A stretch of 64,000 nt of DNA, taken from assembly GCA_031288535.1 (NCBI GenBank), contig JAITRF010000077.1:1-64000 (forward strand). The letters run 5' to 3'. The translations under genes and the position numbers were made by a program. This stretch comes from Desulfovibrio sp. Its GTDB lineage: Bacteria > Desulfobacterota > Desulfovibrionia > Desulfovibrionales > Desulfovibrionaceae. Below the pieces are notes generated by a model. It searched no databases and had not been told where the DNA came from. It saw only the letters and a list, made by a program, of their open reading frames with translations. Within the stretch, counting starts at the first letter, position 1. Every line of letters starts with the position of its first letter. Below are positions 36,128 to 44,157 of this stretch, piece after piece.

Positions 36128-37834
36128 TCAAATCACGATCATTTCTTCCAGACCCTTGCCTGCGGGCACCATGGGATAAACATTCTCCTCTCTGCATACG
36201 CGCACGTCCACGACCACCGCTCCCGGCGTATCCAGGGCTTTTTGCAGGGTGGGGGCCAGTTCGGCTGCCTCGCTGATGCGAAAGCCCGTCGCCCCGTACG
36301 CTTCGGCAAGTTTCACAAAATCGGGCGACAGTCCCTCAAGGTCGGTGCAGACGTAATTTCTCCCGAAAAACAGATCCTGCCACTGGCGGACCATGCCGAG
36401 AAAGCGGTTGTTGAGGATGACGACCTTGACCGGCAGGTTGTTGGCCACTATGGTGGCCAGTTCCTGAATGTTCATCTGCACCGAGCCGTCGCCGGAGATG
36501 CACACTACCAGCTTTTCCGGCATGGCTGTCTGTGCGCCCAGCGCGGCGGGCAGTCCATAGCCCATGGTGCCCAGGCCTCCGGAGGAGAGAAAGGCGCGCG
36601 GCCGGGTGAATTTGAAGAACTGTGCCGTCCACATCTGGTGCTGGCCCACATCCGTGCTGACGATGACATCGCGTTTTTCCCGGGTCAGCTTGTCTATAAG
36701 CTCAATCACCTGCTGCGGTTTTATTTCTTTTTCGGAAGGCAAATAGGTCAGGGGGTGCTTTGCCTCATATCCGGCAAGGCGGGCAAGCCATTCCGAGTGC
36801 GCTTCTTCCCAGTCCTTTTCCTCGGCGCCGGCGGCCAGTATTTCGGCCAGACAGATGGCGGCTTCCCGGCAATCAGCTACGACCGGCACATCTACGTTGA
36901 CGTTCTTGCGTATGGAGGTGGGATCGATGTCTATATGTATGATTCGCGCCTGTTTGGCAAAGGCGGAAACTTTGCCTGTAACGCGGTCCGCGAAGCGCGT
37001 TCCGACCGCTATCAGCACATCCGCCTCAGTCACGGCCCGGTTGGCCGTAAAGGTGCCGTGCATCCCGACCATGCCGTGCCACAGGCGGTTTGTGCCGGGA
37101 AACCCGCCCAGTCCCATCAGGGTCGAGATCATGGGGATGCGGTAGCGCAAGGCAATGTCCGTGATGACGGCGCTGGCCTCGGATTCGATTACCCCGCCGC
37201 CGATCAGGAAAAGCGGGCGCCGGGACTTGGTGATCAGTTCGGCCGCGCGGCGCAACTGTACCATGTTGGGTTTGTAATTGGGATTGTAGCTGCGCAGACG
37301 CACTTCATCCGTCCAGACGAACTCGCCTTTGCCGACGGTCACATCTTTGGGCAGATCGATGAGCACCGGACCGGGGCGGCCGGATTTTGCCAGATAGAAG
37401 GCTTCCCGGACAATTCTGACCAGGGATTTGACGTCTTTCACCACATAATTGTGTTTGGTGCAGGGTCTGGTGATCCCGGCTATATCGACTTCCTGAAAGG
37501 CGTCGTTGCCTATGAGACTGGTGGGCACCTGCCCGGTGATCACCACCAGCGGGATGGAGTCGCAGTAGGCCGTTGCGATGCCCGTCACGGCGTTTGTGGC
37601 TCCGGGTCCGGAGGTGACGATACAGACCCCGGTTTTTCCGGAGGCGCGCGCATAGCCGTCGGCGGCATGAACTGCGCCCTGCTCGTGGCGCGTGAGAAAA
37701 AGAGTCAGGGCATCGCGGTGGCGGGCCATTTCATCAAGAAGATCGATGATCACGCCGCCCGGGTAACAGAAAATGGCTTCCACCTTTTCGCGTGTCAGGC
37801 ATTCCGCCAGGATCCCGGCTCCGGTCAATTCCAT
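36128..37834 (-). CDS. ilvB: Acetolactate synthase catalytic (large) subunit, biosynthetic type
   Basis: This ThDP-dependent enzyme condenses pyruvate with pyruvate or 2-oxobutyrate. Evidence is the 568-residue length and the order of motifs: catalytic Glu region LFLTRHEQGAVHAADGYAR, FAD-binding middle domain, and ThDP/Mg site ISGDGSVQMNIQELATIVANN with NRFLGMVRQWQ. It starts as TGATG on the stop codon of the DUF465 gene, so the two are translationally coupled. Confidence 0.97.
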   Translation of the reverse strand: MELTGAGILAECLTREKVEAIFCYPGGVIIDLLDEMARHRDALTLFLTRHEQGAVHAADGYARASGKTGVCIVTSGPGATNAVTGIATAYCDSIPLVVITGQVPTSLIGNDAFQEVDIAGITRPCTKHNYVVKDVKSLVRIVREAFYLAKSGRPGPVLIDLPKDVTVGKGEFVWTDEVRLRSYNPNYKPNMVQLRRAAELITKSRRPLFLIGGGVIESEASAVITDIALRYRIPMISTLMGLGGFPGTNRLWHGMVGMHGTFTANRAVTEADVLIAVGTRFADRVTGKVSAFAKQARIIHIDIDPTSIRKNVNVDVPVVADCREAAICLAEILAAGAEEKDWEEAHSEWLARLAGYEAKHPLTYLPSEKEIKPQQVIELIDKLTREKRDVIVSTDVGQHQMWTAQFFKFTRPRAFLSSGGLGTMGYGLPAALGAQTAMPEKLVVCISGDGSVQMNIQELATIVANNLPVKVVILNNRFLGMVRQWQDLFFGRNYVCTDLEGLSPDFVKLAEAYGATGFRISEAAELAPTLQKALDTPGAVVVDVRVCREENVYPMVPAGKGLEEMIVI

Positions 37835-38070
37835 CAGGGTCGTTCCTCCCGCTCGGCATAGGATTGCAAAAGAGCCACAAGCTTTGTCTTTCCCTCCAGC
37901 TTCTGTTTTTTTATCCTGCTCACTTCCTGTTTTTCCGATGGGGTCAGGAAGCTTTTCCCTTCAAGTTTTTCCAGTTGTTTTTCATAGAGAATATGGTCAT
38001 CCCACAGGCTTTTCAATTCGGGATGCGTAGGCGCCAGTTTTTCAAGCAGAGCATATTCTTTTGCTTCCAC
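37834..38070 (-). CDS. YdcH/DUF465 family small protein
   Basis: The 78-residue protein is almost all charged helix with HPELKSLWDDHILYEKQLEKLE and a C-terminal KIKKQKLEGKTKLVALL-like segment, the DUF465 pattern. The family has no assigned biochemical role. It probably forms a short coiled coil. It is the first gene of the ilvBNC operon and overlaps ilvB by one base (TGATG). GGTGCATTG precedes the ATG, a fair ribosome site. Confidence 0.85.
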   Translation of the reverse strand: MEAKEYALLEKLAPTHPELKSLWDDHILYEKQLEKLEGKSFLTPSEKQEVSRIKKQKLEGKTKLVALLQSYAEREERP

Positions 38071-38153
38071 AATGCACCTCCGGTGTAGATGCGGGTAAGA
38101 CTGTTTATATCAATTTTCCTGCGATATAAAGCCTGAACTGCTCCCTGTCTTTT

Positions 38154-38277
38154 AGAGCATTTTACGCTTGAAATGCTTGCTTGACGGCGAGCGAAGCCCG
38201 CCTACAAGCATTTCGCGGCAAGGATTTGCGAACAAGTCCTTGCAGAGCGGTCCAATTTTTCAAAGTCAAACTGCTCC
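38154..38277 (+). repeat. Family A structured repeat, copy A6
   Basis: It reads GAGCATTTTACGCTTGAAATGCTTGC, GGCGAGC-GAA-GCCCGCC, CAAGCATTTC, GCAAGGATTTGC-GA-ACAAGTCCTTGC and AGAGCGGT...CTGCTC. It belongs to the same structural variant as A5 (AAATGCTTGC stem). It lies upstream of DUF465-ilvBNC, in the probable leader. Confidence 0.9.
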
Positions 38278-38311
38278 AGGAGTCTGTCCGAGAGAGATGC
38301 CCGTGTCGAGT

Positions 38312-38380
38312 TAACATATTGATATTTTTGAGTGTTACGAATGCGATAGATTTATGCGCATCAATAAATTCAATATGTTA
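38312..38380. promoter_or_regulatory. 11-bp inverted repeat with 47-bp spacing upstream of the ilv operon
   Basis: TAACATATTGA and TCAATATGTTA are exact reverse complements. The spacing would put the two sites roughly 58 bp apart centre to centre, compatible with a looped or cooperative operator. The bound protein is unknown. Confidence 0.4.
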
Positions 38381-38401
38381 TGTCAAAAGTCTGACAGGAT
38401 C

Positions 38402-38722
38402 CTAGGATGAGAGCAGTTTCCAGTCCGGCTCCTCGGCAGCCGCGACCAGCAGGAGTTTTCGCCTGGCATTCGTCCCGGATGCTATGGACAGGGCGGAATG
38501 CCGTATGCCCAGCAGTTCGGCGGCGAAAGCCAGCAAGGCCTTGTTGGCTTTGTTGTCCACAGCCGGGGCGGCTACGCGCAGGCAAAGGCGTCCGTCCCGG
38601 ATGCCCGATATTTCGGATTTTTTTGCTCCGGGCAGTATGTGAAGCAATATCTGCCATTCTTTTTCTCCGGTCTGCCGGATGAAAGGCGGAAGGTCAGGCC
38701 GGCTTTTTATCTGTGTCGGCAT
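38402..38722 (-). CDS. DUF167 (YggU) family protein
   Basis: The 106-residue protein carries the family pattern ILLHILPGAKKSEISGIRDGRLCLRVAAPAVDNKANKALL. DUF167 proteins are small alpha/beta folds without a defined reaction. They are commonly encoded near yggT. It overlaps the divIVA gene by 29 bp and is the last gene of the HAD-yggT-divIVA-DUF167 operon. Confidence 0.88.
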   Translation of the reverse strand: MPTQIKSRPDLPPFIRQTGEKEWQILLHILPGAKKSEISGIRDGRLCLRVAAPAVDNKANKALLAFAAELLGIRHSALSIASGTNARRKLLLVAAAEEPDWKLLSS

Positions 38723-39236
38723 AGCCTTCCACCCGGTTCGCTTCAGCCCGCCGGTTCAGAGCCGCCGTGGCCCGTTCAAGGCGTATGTCTTCCATTTGTC
38801 CGAGTTCAAGAAGTTTCAGGTGTCCCTCGATAACGGAGCGGACTTTGAATTCAAACTGCGCTTTCAGTTTACGTGTTTCCGAAATTTCCTCAAGGACGCG
38901 GGCCAGCCGCTGATTCGCCTGGTTGGTCAGGTTTTCCGCCCTGTTCTGTGCGGCTTCAATGATCAACTGGGCTTCTGTTTGCGCCGCGTTTTTTATGTCC
39001 TCTCCCATGCGCTTGGAGATGAGCAGGGCATCGCGCAGGGCGTTTTCGCGTTCTGCGTATTTGCTTAAATCGTCTTCAAGCCGGGCGATCAGGTTTGTCA
39101 GCCGCGCGCGTTCCTCGCCGAGACGGGTAAGGGTTTCCGCCACTTCCTGAAGGTAATTGTCCACCTCTTCCGGATCGTAGCCGCGCAGGCTCCGGGAGAA
39201 GGTACGGTTCAGTATGTCCACGCGGTTGACGGACAT
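38694..39236 (-). CDS. divIVA: DivIVA-family coiled-coil protein
   Basis: The N-terminal lipid-binding head (VDILNRTFSRSLRGYDPEEVDNYLQEV) is followed by a long coiled coil of about 110 residues. DivIVA proteins sense negative membrane curvature and recruit division or polarity factors. In deltaproteobacteria it sits beside yggT and DUF167, as here. Length is 180 residues. The ribosome site overlaps the yggT stop 3 bp upstream. Confidence 0.88.
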   Translation of the reverse strand: MSVNRVDILNRTFSRSLRGYDPEEVDNYLQEVAETLTRLGEERARLTNLIARLEDDLSKYAERENALRDALLISKRMGEDIKNAAQTEAQLIIEAAQNRAENLTNQANQRLARVLEEISETRKLKAQFEFKVRSVIEGHLKLLELGQMEDIRLERATAALNRRAEANRVEGYADTDKKPA

Positions 39237-39239
39237 GGT

Positions 39240-39545
39240 TCAGCCCGCCAACAGTACTGCTGTTTGTCTCAAGGTGGCGGATATGAGCTTTTGCAGGATC
39301 TGCAAGGCCAGGAGCAGCACGATGGGCGAAAAGTCCAGTCCTCTTGCGTAAGTGAATGGCAGCCATTTTCTTATGCGCCAGAAAGCCGGTTCGGTAAGCT
39401 GGCGCAATACCCGCACAATGGGATTATATGGGTCGGCGTTCACCCAGCTCACGATACAGGCGCCGATAACGATAAAAAAATAGATGTTTATCAGGGAGGA
39501 GGTTACGAAATCCACGGCTTCGATCAGGCTCATAAGGATAATCAT
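39240..39545 (-). CDS. YggT family membrane protein
   Basis: The 101-residue protein has two hydrophobic segments (SLINIYFFIVIGACIVSWV and SPIVLLLALQILQKLI) separated by NADPYNPIVRVLRQLTEPAFWRIRKWLP, the YggT signature region. YggT proteins are linked to osmotic tolerance and division-site proteins in various bacteria. It overlaps the HAD gene by 4 bp and precedes divIVA by 3 bp. Confidence 0.88.
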   Translation of the reverse strand: MIILMSLIEAVDFVTSSLINIYFFIVIGACIVSWVNADPYNPIVRVLRQLTEPAFWRIRKWLPFTYARGLDFSPIVLLLALQILQKLISATLRQTAVLLAG

Positions 39546-40264
39546 GTGTCCTCCGCCGCCGGGCGGGCATGGCGCATCGGTTCTTGTCCGGGTTTTTCCA
39601 CCAGGGGGGAGATCAGTTCCATCATGTCGAAAAATCCGTTGAAATGCAGGTGGGCTTGGAGTTCTTGGTTGCGAAAGGACCAGAATGGCACCCCGGCGCC
39701 GCGCGCGGCCTGTTCGTCCACTTTGGAATCTCCCAGAAAAGCGATGTCGCCGGGTTTTTCATCCCAGGTTTTCAATATTCCCACTAGCCCTTCCGGGCTT
39801 GGCTTGGGCGGATAATCCGAGGCCGTGGCGACCGGATCGAAGAAATCTTCCAGATCGAAATGCCGCAGAAGTTCATGTACTGTGCTTGAGCGGTTGGTGA
39901 ATATGGCCAGTTTTACCTGCTGCCGCTTGAGCCAGCGCAGAATTTCCGTAAGGCCCGGCTCTACCGAGAGCAGAGGCAGAATTTGTCCCGGGTAGTCTAT
40001 TTTCCGGCAGGCTTCCCAAGCCGCCTCCCGGTAAGCAGGCGGGATGATATGGAGCATGGCTTCTTCCACCGAGGCCATGTGGCAGTATTCTTCCTCGGCC
40101 GGACTCAAAGGGGGCAGGCGCAGTATGCGGCGGATCAGATTGTAGAATTCCATGTTCGAAGCGCGCGAATCAAGCATTACCCCGTCTATGTCGAATACCA
40201 GACCGCGCAGCCCCGTCCCGGGTTCTTTTTGCAGGTCGGCGAGGCATGCGCTTAATGTCTTCAT
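39542..40264 (-). CDS. HAD-superfamily hydrolase, phosphoglycolate phosphatase-like
   Basis: Motif I is LVFDIDGVMLDS (Asp nucleophile and acid), motif II KLAIFTNRSST, motif III Lys in SDYPPKPSPEGLVGIL and motif IV FLGDSKVDEQAARGAG. A helical cap lies between motifs I and II. The product is a soluble phosphatase of subfamily IA. The substrate cannot be told from sequence. ATG 40264 with AAGGA gives 240 residues; the track start adds 33. It heads the yggT operon behind a strong promoter. Confidence 0.85.
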   Translation of the reverse strand: MKTLSACLADLQKEPGTGLRGLVFDIDGVMLDSRASNMEFYNLIRRILRLPPLSPAEEEYCHMASVEEAMLHIIPPAYREAAWEACRKIDYPGQILPLLSVEPGLTEILRWLKRQQVKLAIFTNRSSTVHELLRHFDLEDFFDPVATASDYPPKPSPEGLVGILKTWDEKPGDIAFLGDSKVDEQAARGAGVPFWSFRNQELQAHLHFNGFFDMMELISPLVEKPGQEPMRHARPAAEDT

Positions 40265-40397
40265 CAAAAATTCCTTTATGGCTGGAACATCTCCCCTCTT
40301 TCGTGAACCGGATGTCTTTGCCCGCTGACTCCGTATGGCTGTATGCATCAGATAAAGCAACAATTACAAGATGTTCTACAGATTTGATGTTCGGCTA

Positions 40398-40426
40398 TCT
40401 ATAACCGGATAAGCACGCGCTGTCAA
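40398..40426 (-). promoter_or_regulatory. Strong sigma70-type promoter of the HAD-yggT-divIVA-DUF167 operon
   Basis: On the minus strand TTGACA and TATAGA are separated by exactly 17 bp, about 135 nt upstream of the HAD start codon. This is the best consensus promoter I saw in the window. Confidence 0.65.
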
Positions 40427-40462
40427 ACGCAACCCTTATGTTTGCCTTGCCCGGTTCGCCGG

Positions 40463-42301
40463 TCAGGGCTTTGGATTTGACGCCGCCTGGGGTTTGTCGG
40501 CGGGTGTCGGCCCGTTCAGGGCGGATTGGAAAAAAGTCACAAGGAACTGATCTATTTGCCGCGCGATTTTGTTGCGTTCGTCTCCGGAAATGGCGCCGCA
40601 GGCTTCGCCGAGAGAGGCGGCGGTGTCCTGCGAGCAGCGCGCGAACAAGGAGAAGTGATCGGCGCTATCCACGCGCAGGACCTGTGTGGTTGGGGGCAGA
40701 CCGGAAATAAAGGATCGGGAATGCTGCGCCGGGGGATAAAGACGGTCTTTGCCCGCTTCGACCAGCGCGGCGGGAATGTTCACCCTGCGTAGCGCCTCGG
40801 GATTGAACAGCATGCCGCCGGCAGGCGTCAGGAAAGCCAGTGCCCGGATGCTGCGGGGGAACCCCCCGGTTTTGGAGACGGCCGGGAAGGACGCTCTGGA
40901 AAGGGCGCCGGAGTCCGCACTGGTCCGCATCGCGTTTTCTTTTGCGGGGCCAGGCAAATCCGGCTGAGGTATTCTGACGAAACGCCCGCCGCTGTCGGCC
41001 CAGCCGAACAGAGGACCGCCCTGAATATCCAGGATTGGAGACAGAATCGGGCCGAACCCTTTGTCGTCGTCCGGTTCGGCGGGCGGTTCCAAAAGCTCTG
41101 TGGAAATAACCGGGGACGGTTCAGGAAAAGTTTCTTCTTCTTCGCCCCAATTGAGCAGCCATTTCCACCAGGGTCGTTTTTTGGGCATTTCCCCGGCGGA
41201 CAGGGAAGGGGATTCGCGCTTCGTCTCCGCCGTGGGCGCATTGGCGCTCTCCGCCATATACCGGGCGGGATTGGGAGTAAAGATATCTCTGCCTTTTTTT
41301 TCCGCCAGTTCAAGCATGGCCGCAGGCATGCGGGCGAGGCGTTTCGCCGCCCAAGGCGAACAGAAGCCTTCCTCCGGGGACTTGTCCGCGCAGTAGCCTT
41401 CGAGAAACGAAAAATCAGGCAGGAGTCCGAGAAGCTGCAAGACGCTGATGCTGCCGAAGCCGACGCCCATGAGGCCTATGCGGGATGTGTCCGCACAGGG
41501 TCCTATTTCCTGGTTCTCCAGAACGGTTTCCAGGGCGCGGAGCAGGGCGCGCGGCCTTTCCGCAAGCAGCTTTGCCGTATATATGCCGTAGCTTTCCGCC
41601 TGACTGTCCCCGGTGTGGGTCGGGGAAATAACGATTATGCCGGAGCGGGCCAGGGCTACGGCCAGATCGCTGTTGGCGAAGCGGCTGCCCGCCGTGTCAT
41701 GGGAAACAAGCACTACCGGATAAGAACCGGGTACGATTCGGCCGCGCTTGGCCGCGTTGATTACCCAGCCTTCCTGGACAAATTCGACGGGCGTGGCGCG
41801 CCCGGGATACCAGACGGAAAAATCGAAGCGTTCCTGCGTCTCCGGGTCCCATACCCCGAAACTGCGCATGACGGCAGTGTAGTTTTCCGCTCCGGAAGCG
41901 CTTTGCGCCGGTGCGGGCGTAGCAAAGATCCCAAGCAGGACCGCAAGACAGAGACGGAAAAAGGGGCCGCGCAGGGCTGCGCCGCGTGCAGGCGCGGGAC
42001 GCGTAAAACGATCCGGGAAGGAGTAATGCCAAGTTGCGGCCAATAGGGAGAAAATTGGTATCGACTGCAGGCAAAGCCGGCAGTCCGCCGCGAAGGCGCT
42101 GGCGGCATTGACTGCCGCTGTAAAGCGCCGGAGCGGGCGTGCCTTTCCGCGTTCAAATCCGTTTGGATGCGGCTTGGTATAAGGCGGGACTGGAGAGGGC
42201 ATGTGGGGAAGAGTAGCGCAAGTGCGCGACGCGGGCAAGAGCCGCGCGGCAAAAGCCGCAACGGAAGGAATGCCCGGTACCCTGTGCACATTTTCCGGCA
42301 T
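40463..42301 (-). CDS. Alpha/beta-hydrolase (dienelactone-hydrolase/PAF-acetylhydrolase-like) with apparently lost nucleophile; start uncertain
   Basis: The hydrolase fold shows in WYPGRATPVEFVQEGW, YPVVLVSHDTAGSRFANSDLAVALA and the C-terminal DSADHFSLF (His). The nucleophile elbow that should read G-H-S-x-G is MGVGFGSIS, with Gly in place of Ser, so activity is doubtful. A hydrophobic stretch ending ATPAPAQS looks like a signal peptide, but repeat B2 lies just before it and no good start codon lies between them. I use ATG 42301, 7 bp after the DUF1992 stop (612 residues); ATG 42202 is an alternative. It is the last gene of the ccm-type operon. Confidence 0.6.
   Translation of the reverse strand: MPENVHRVPGIPSVAAFAARLLPASRTCATLPHMPSPVPPYTKPHPNGFERGKARPLRRFTAAVNAASAFAADCRLCLQSIPIFSLLAATWHYSFPDRFTRPAPARGAALRGPFFRLCLAVLLGIFATPAPAQSASGAENYTAVMRSFGVWDPETQERFDFSVWYPGRATPVEFVQEGWVINAAKRGRIVPGSYPVVLVSHDTAGSRFANSDLAVALARSGIIVISPTHTGDSQAESYGIYTAKLLAERPRALLRALETVLENQEIGPCADTSRIGLMGVGFGSISVLQLLGLLPDFSFLEGYCADKSPEEGFCSPWAAKRLARMPAAMLELAEKKGRDIFTPNPARYMAESANAPTAETKRESPSLSAGEMPKKRPWWKWLLNWGEEEETFPEPSPVISTELLEPPAEPDDDKGFGPILSPILDIQGGPLFGWADSGGRFVRIPQPDLPGPAKENAMRTSADSGALSRASFPAVSKTGGFPRSIRALAFLTPAGGMLFNPEALRRVNIPAALVEAGKDRLYPPAQHSRSFISGLPPTTQVLRVDSADHFSLFARCSQDTAASLGEACGAISGDERNKIARQIDQFLVTFFQSALNGPTPADKPQAASNPKP
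42031..42181 (+). repeat. Family B structured repeat, copy B2
   Basis: AAGTTGCGGCCAATAGGGAG to GGATGCGGCTTGGTATA aligns with B1 along its full length. Hairpins are GACTGCAGGC-AAA-GCCGGCAGTC and GCGTTCAAAT-CC-GTTTGGATGC, with wobble pairs where B1 has Watson-Crick pairs. It lies in the 5' part of the hydrolase ORF and is open in that frame. Confidence 0.85.
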
Positions 42302-42308
42302 CGACGAA

Positions 42309-42704
42309 TCAGATTTTTTCCAGGAGCTTTTCCAGGTATGGGGAGCTTGGGGCGTCCGCAGCCGATGCCGCATCCGGCGACTTTTTCTCCTCCGTTTTGC
42401 GCACGCGAGCAAGCATAAGCTTCAAACGCCGCATTTTTCCATAGGCGCGCCGCTCTTCGGGGGCGCCGGCAAGCAGGTCGTCCATGCGCGCCAATGCGCC
42501 GGGGGGGATTTTGTCTTCCAGATGAGAACTGTTGCGCAGAATGGTGTAGGCCATGCGCATTTCCGCAGGTAGATGAGAAAGGTCTTCCAGAACAAGGGGT
42601 TTGCCTGTTCCGGGGATGTTTTCGAATTTGCCCTCGGCTATGGCCTCCTCAATTTTTTTCTCCGCGACGAGGGCGATTGCCGTAAGCAGGTCAACGGAGG
42701 TCAT
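42309..42704 (-). CDS. DUF1992 (DnaJ-homologue subfamily C member 28-like) protein
   Basis: The 131-residue protein has the diagnostic AEKKIEEAIAEGKFENIPGTGKPLVLEDLSHLPAEMRMAY. The family lacks the J-domain HPD motif in this form, and its role is unclear. It overlaps the TPR gene by 4 bp (ATGA) and is followed 7 bp later by the hydrolase start I chose. The C-terminus is a low-complexity Ala/Asp/Ser tail. Confidence 0.88.
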   Translation of the reverse strand: MTSVDLLTAIALVAEKKIEEAIAEGKFENIPGTGKPLVLEDLSHLPAEMRMAYTILRNSSHLEDKIPPGALARMDDLLAGAPEERRAYGKMRRLKLMLARVRKTEEKKSPDAASAADAPSSPYLEKLLEKI

Positions 42705-43315
42705 TTCAGTTCTGCTTGCGCCTTTTCCTTCAGGTCCGGATCGGCCTGCGGCAACCCGATGAGGATGTTCAGCAGTTCTATTGCCCTGTTTCTGTTGTCC
42801 ATCGAATACTTGTAGATGATCGCCAGGTTGTAGAGCGTGTCGGGGTCTGTTTGATTTTTTAGCGTATCCTCAAGAATTTCCGTAGCTTCCGCATTTCGTC
42901 CTTGACGGTGCAGAACCAGACCCAAGAGGCGCCTGGGGCGGGGATCGCTAGGGCGGCCCAGTATTGAGCGGTTCAGGAAGATTTCCGCGCGTACCCAGTC
43001 AGCGCCGGATATAAAAATTTCTGCTATCTTGCCCAAGGTATCGGGGTCATTGGGGTTCTCCCGCAGAGAGCGCATGAGATCGCCTATTTCCGCGGCCTGC
43101 GCCTCGGTCAGTTCCCGCAGGGCAGGCATTCCCGGCGCGGGCGCCGCTCGATTTTCCGAGGCCTCGCCCTGGGTGTTTGCTCCGTCCCGCCTCGCTCCCG
43201 GCGCGAGTTTTTCCCCGTCCGTGGTGTCCTTTATGGAAAAGACGAGCATGGCCGCTAGAGCCAGCAGGAGCGGGAACAGAATAAAATAGGGCGCGACGCC
43301 TCTGCCGGAATTCAT
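42701..43315 (-). CDS. TPR protein of CcmI/NrfG type (cytochrome c maturation)
   Basis: From ATG 43315, where ATGA overlaps the ccmD stop, the 204-residue protein has one N-terminal TM (YFILFPLLLALAAMLVFSI), a periplasmic linker and about three TPR units (PDTLGKIAEIFISGADWVRAE, DPRPRRLLGLVLHRQGRN, PDTLYNLAIIYKYSMDNRNRA). In the Ccm system such a protein presents apocytochrome to the haem ligase. Its position after ccmC and ccmD supports that role. The track start (43429) belongs to the ccmD region. Confidence 0.8.
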   Translation of the reverse strand: MNSGRGVAPYFILFPLLLALAAMLVFSIKDTTDGEKLAPGARRDGANTQGEASENRAAPAPGMPALRELTEAQAAEIGDLMRSLRENPNDPDTLGKIAEIFISGADWVRAEIFLNRSILGRPSDPRPRRLLGLVLHRQGRNAEATEILEDTLKNQTDPDTLYNLAIIYKYSMDNRNRAIELLNILIGLPQADPDLKEKAQAELK

Positions 43316-43443
43316 TCCTTTTCCTCCAGGCGGCTTATGCGTCCGGATAAAAGGGTCTGCCTGCGCGCCAGCAGGCAGAGATAGAGGCCCAGTCCTATCC
43401 AGACGACAAGGCCCGCACACATGATCCATTGATAACTATCCAT
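43312..43443 (-). CDS. ccmD: CcmD-like small haem-exporter protein
   Basis: The track misses this gene because of its length. The minus-strand frame from ATG 43443 reads MDSYQWIMCAGLVVWIGLGL then a basic segment ending RISRLEEKE, 43 residues with a single TM and a charged cytoplasmic tail. This is the form of CcmD, which helps release holo-CcmE from CcmABC. It starts 15 bp after ccmC and ends on the ATGA of the TPR gene. The call rests mainly on size, topology and position. Confidence 0.75.
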   Translation of the reverse strand: MDSYQWIMCAGLVVWIGLGLYLCLLARRQTLLSGRISRLEEKE

Positions 43444-43458
43444 ATAGGTCTCGAATTG

Positions 43459-44157
43459 TTAATGCCCGCCGCCATAAAGTTTCCGGGCCAGCAAGGTTTC
43501 AAGACGGCGTTCGTCCAGAGCCGCTTGCACACGCAAGCCGATCAGGGCCGCCCACAAAATGGCGAAAGAGACGATGCATGCCGCGAGTGTCAGCTTCATT
43601 TCCGCTTCAAGACTGATTGAGGGCGGATGAACGTAGCTCCAGAGTCGGGCTGAGAGAAATACCAGGGGCACATCCAGAAAGGCGGCCACACCTATTACGG
43701 CGCAGATCTTCGCCTTGCGGCGCAAGGAGATGTCAAGGCCGCGCACGACGAGATACCCGGAATATACAAAACACATCACCAGGGTGGTAGTCAGGCGGGC
43801 ATCCCAAGTCCACCATACCCCCCAAGAGGCCTTGGCCCAGATGGATCCGGAAATTATGGACAGGACCGCGAAAACCAGGCTTACTTCCGCGCAGGCCCCG
43901 GCGAGGTCGTCCCAGAAGTCTTTTTCAGTGCGTAGATAGACGAGGCTGGCGGCAAAGGTCAGGAAGAATCCGCCCAGCGCCCACCAGGCCAAGGGCATAT
44001 GCAGGTAAAAAATTTTCTGGGGCAGGCCGAGGGTGCTTTCTTTGGGCGCATAAACAAAGATCAGCGCCCAACTGACGGCGAGGGCGAGTCCCCCGGCCAG
44101 GGCCAGGGGCGGGATGAAGGAAAAATTCTTGGGCTTTACGTGGAGCCTTGTCCGCAT
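43459..44157 (-). CDS. ccmC: CcmC haem-handling protein of cytochrome c biogenesis
   Basis: The 232-residue protein has six TM segments with the haem-binding WWD motif WGVWWTWDARLTT and flanking His residues in YLHMPLAWW and SYVHPP. CcmC attaches haem to CcmE at the periplasmic face of the inner membrane. ccmA, ccmB and ccmE are not on the upstream side, where a peptidase U32 gene lies 210 bp away, so the ccm set appears split in this genome. It begins the operon ccmC-ccmD-TPR-DUF1992-hydrolase. Confidence 0.93.
   Translation of the reverse strand: MRTRLHVKPKNFSFIPPLALAGGLALAVSWALIFVYAPKESTLGLPQKIFYLHMPLAWWALGGFFLTFAASLVYLRTEKDFWDDLAGACAEVSLVFAVLSIISGSIWAKASWGVWWTWDARLTTTLVMCFVYSGYLVVRGLDISLRRKAKICAVIGVAAFLDVPLVFLSARLWSYVHPPSISLEAEMKLTLAACIVSFAILWAALIGLRVQAALDERRLETLLARKLYGGGH

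Larger units (their letters stand above)
38071..38401. other. Leader/intergenic region of the ilv operon
   Basis: No gene is seen. It holds repeat A6 and, further out, an 11-bp inverted repeat TAACATATTGA...TCAATATGTTA (38312-38322 and 38370-38380) with 47 bp between the arms. In the operon's direction a TTGACA hexamer lies beside the far arm. No leader peptide rich in Leu, Ile or Val codons was found. Confidence 0.5.

Noticed and set aside
36089-37861. 590-residue plus-strand ORF antisense to ilvB
   Set aside because: It is a shadow of ilvB, with no recognisable motif or ribosome site.
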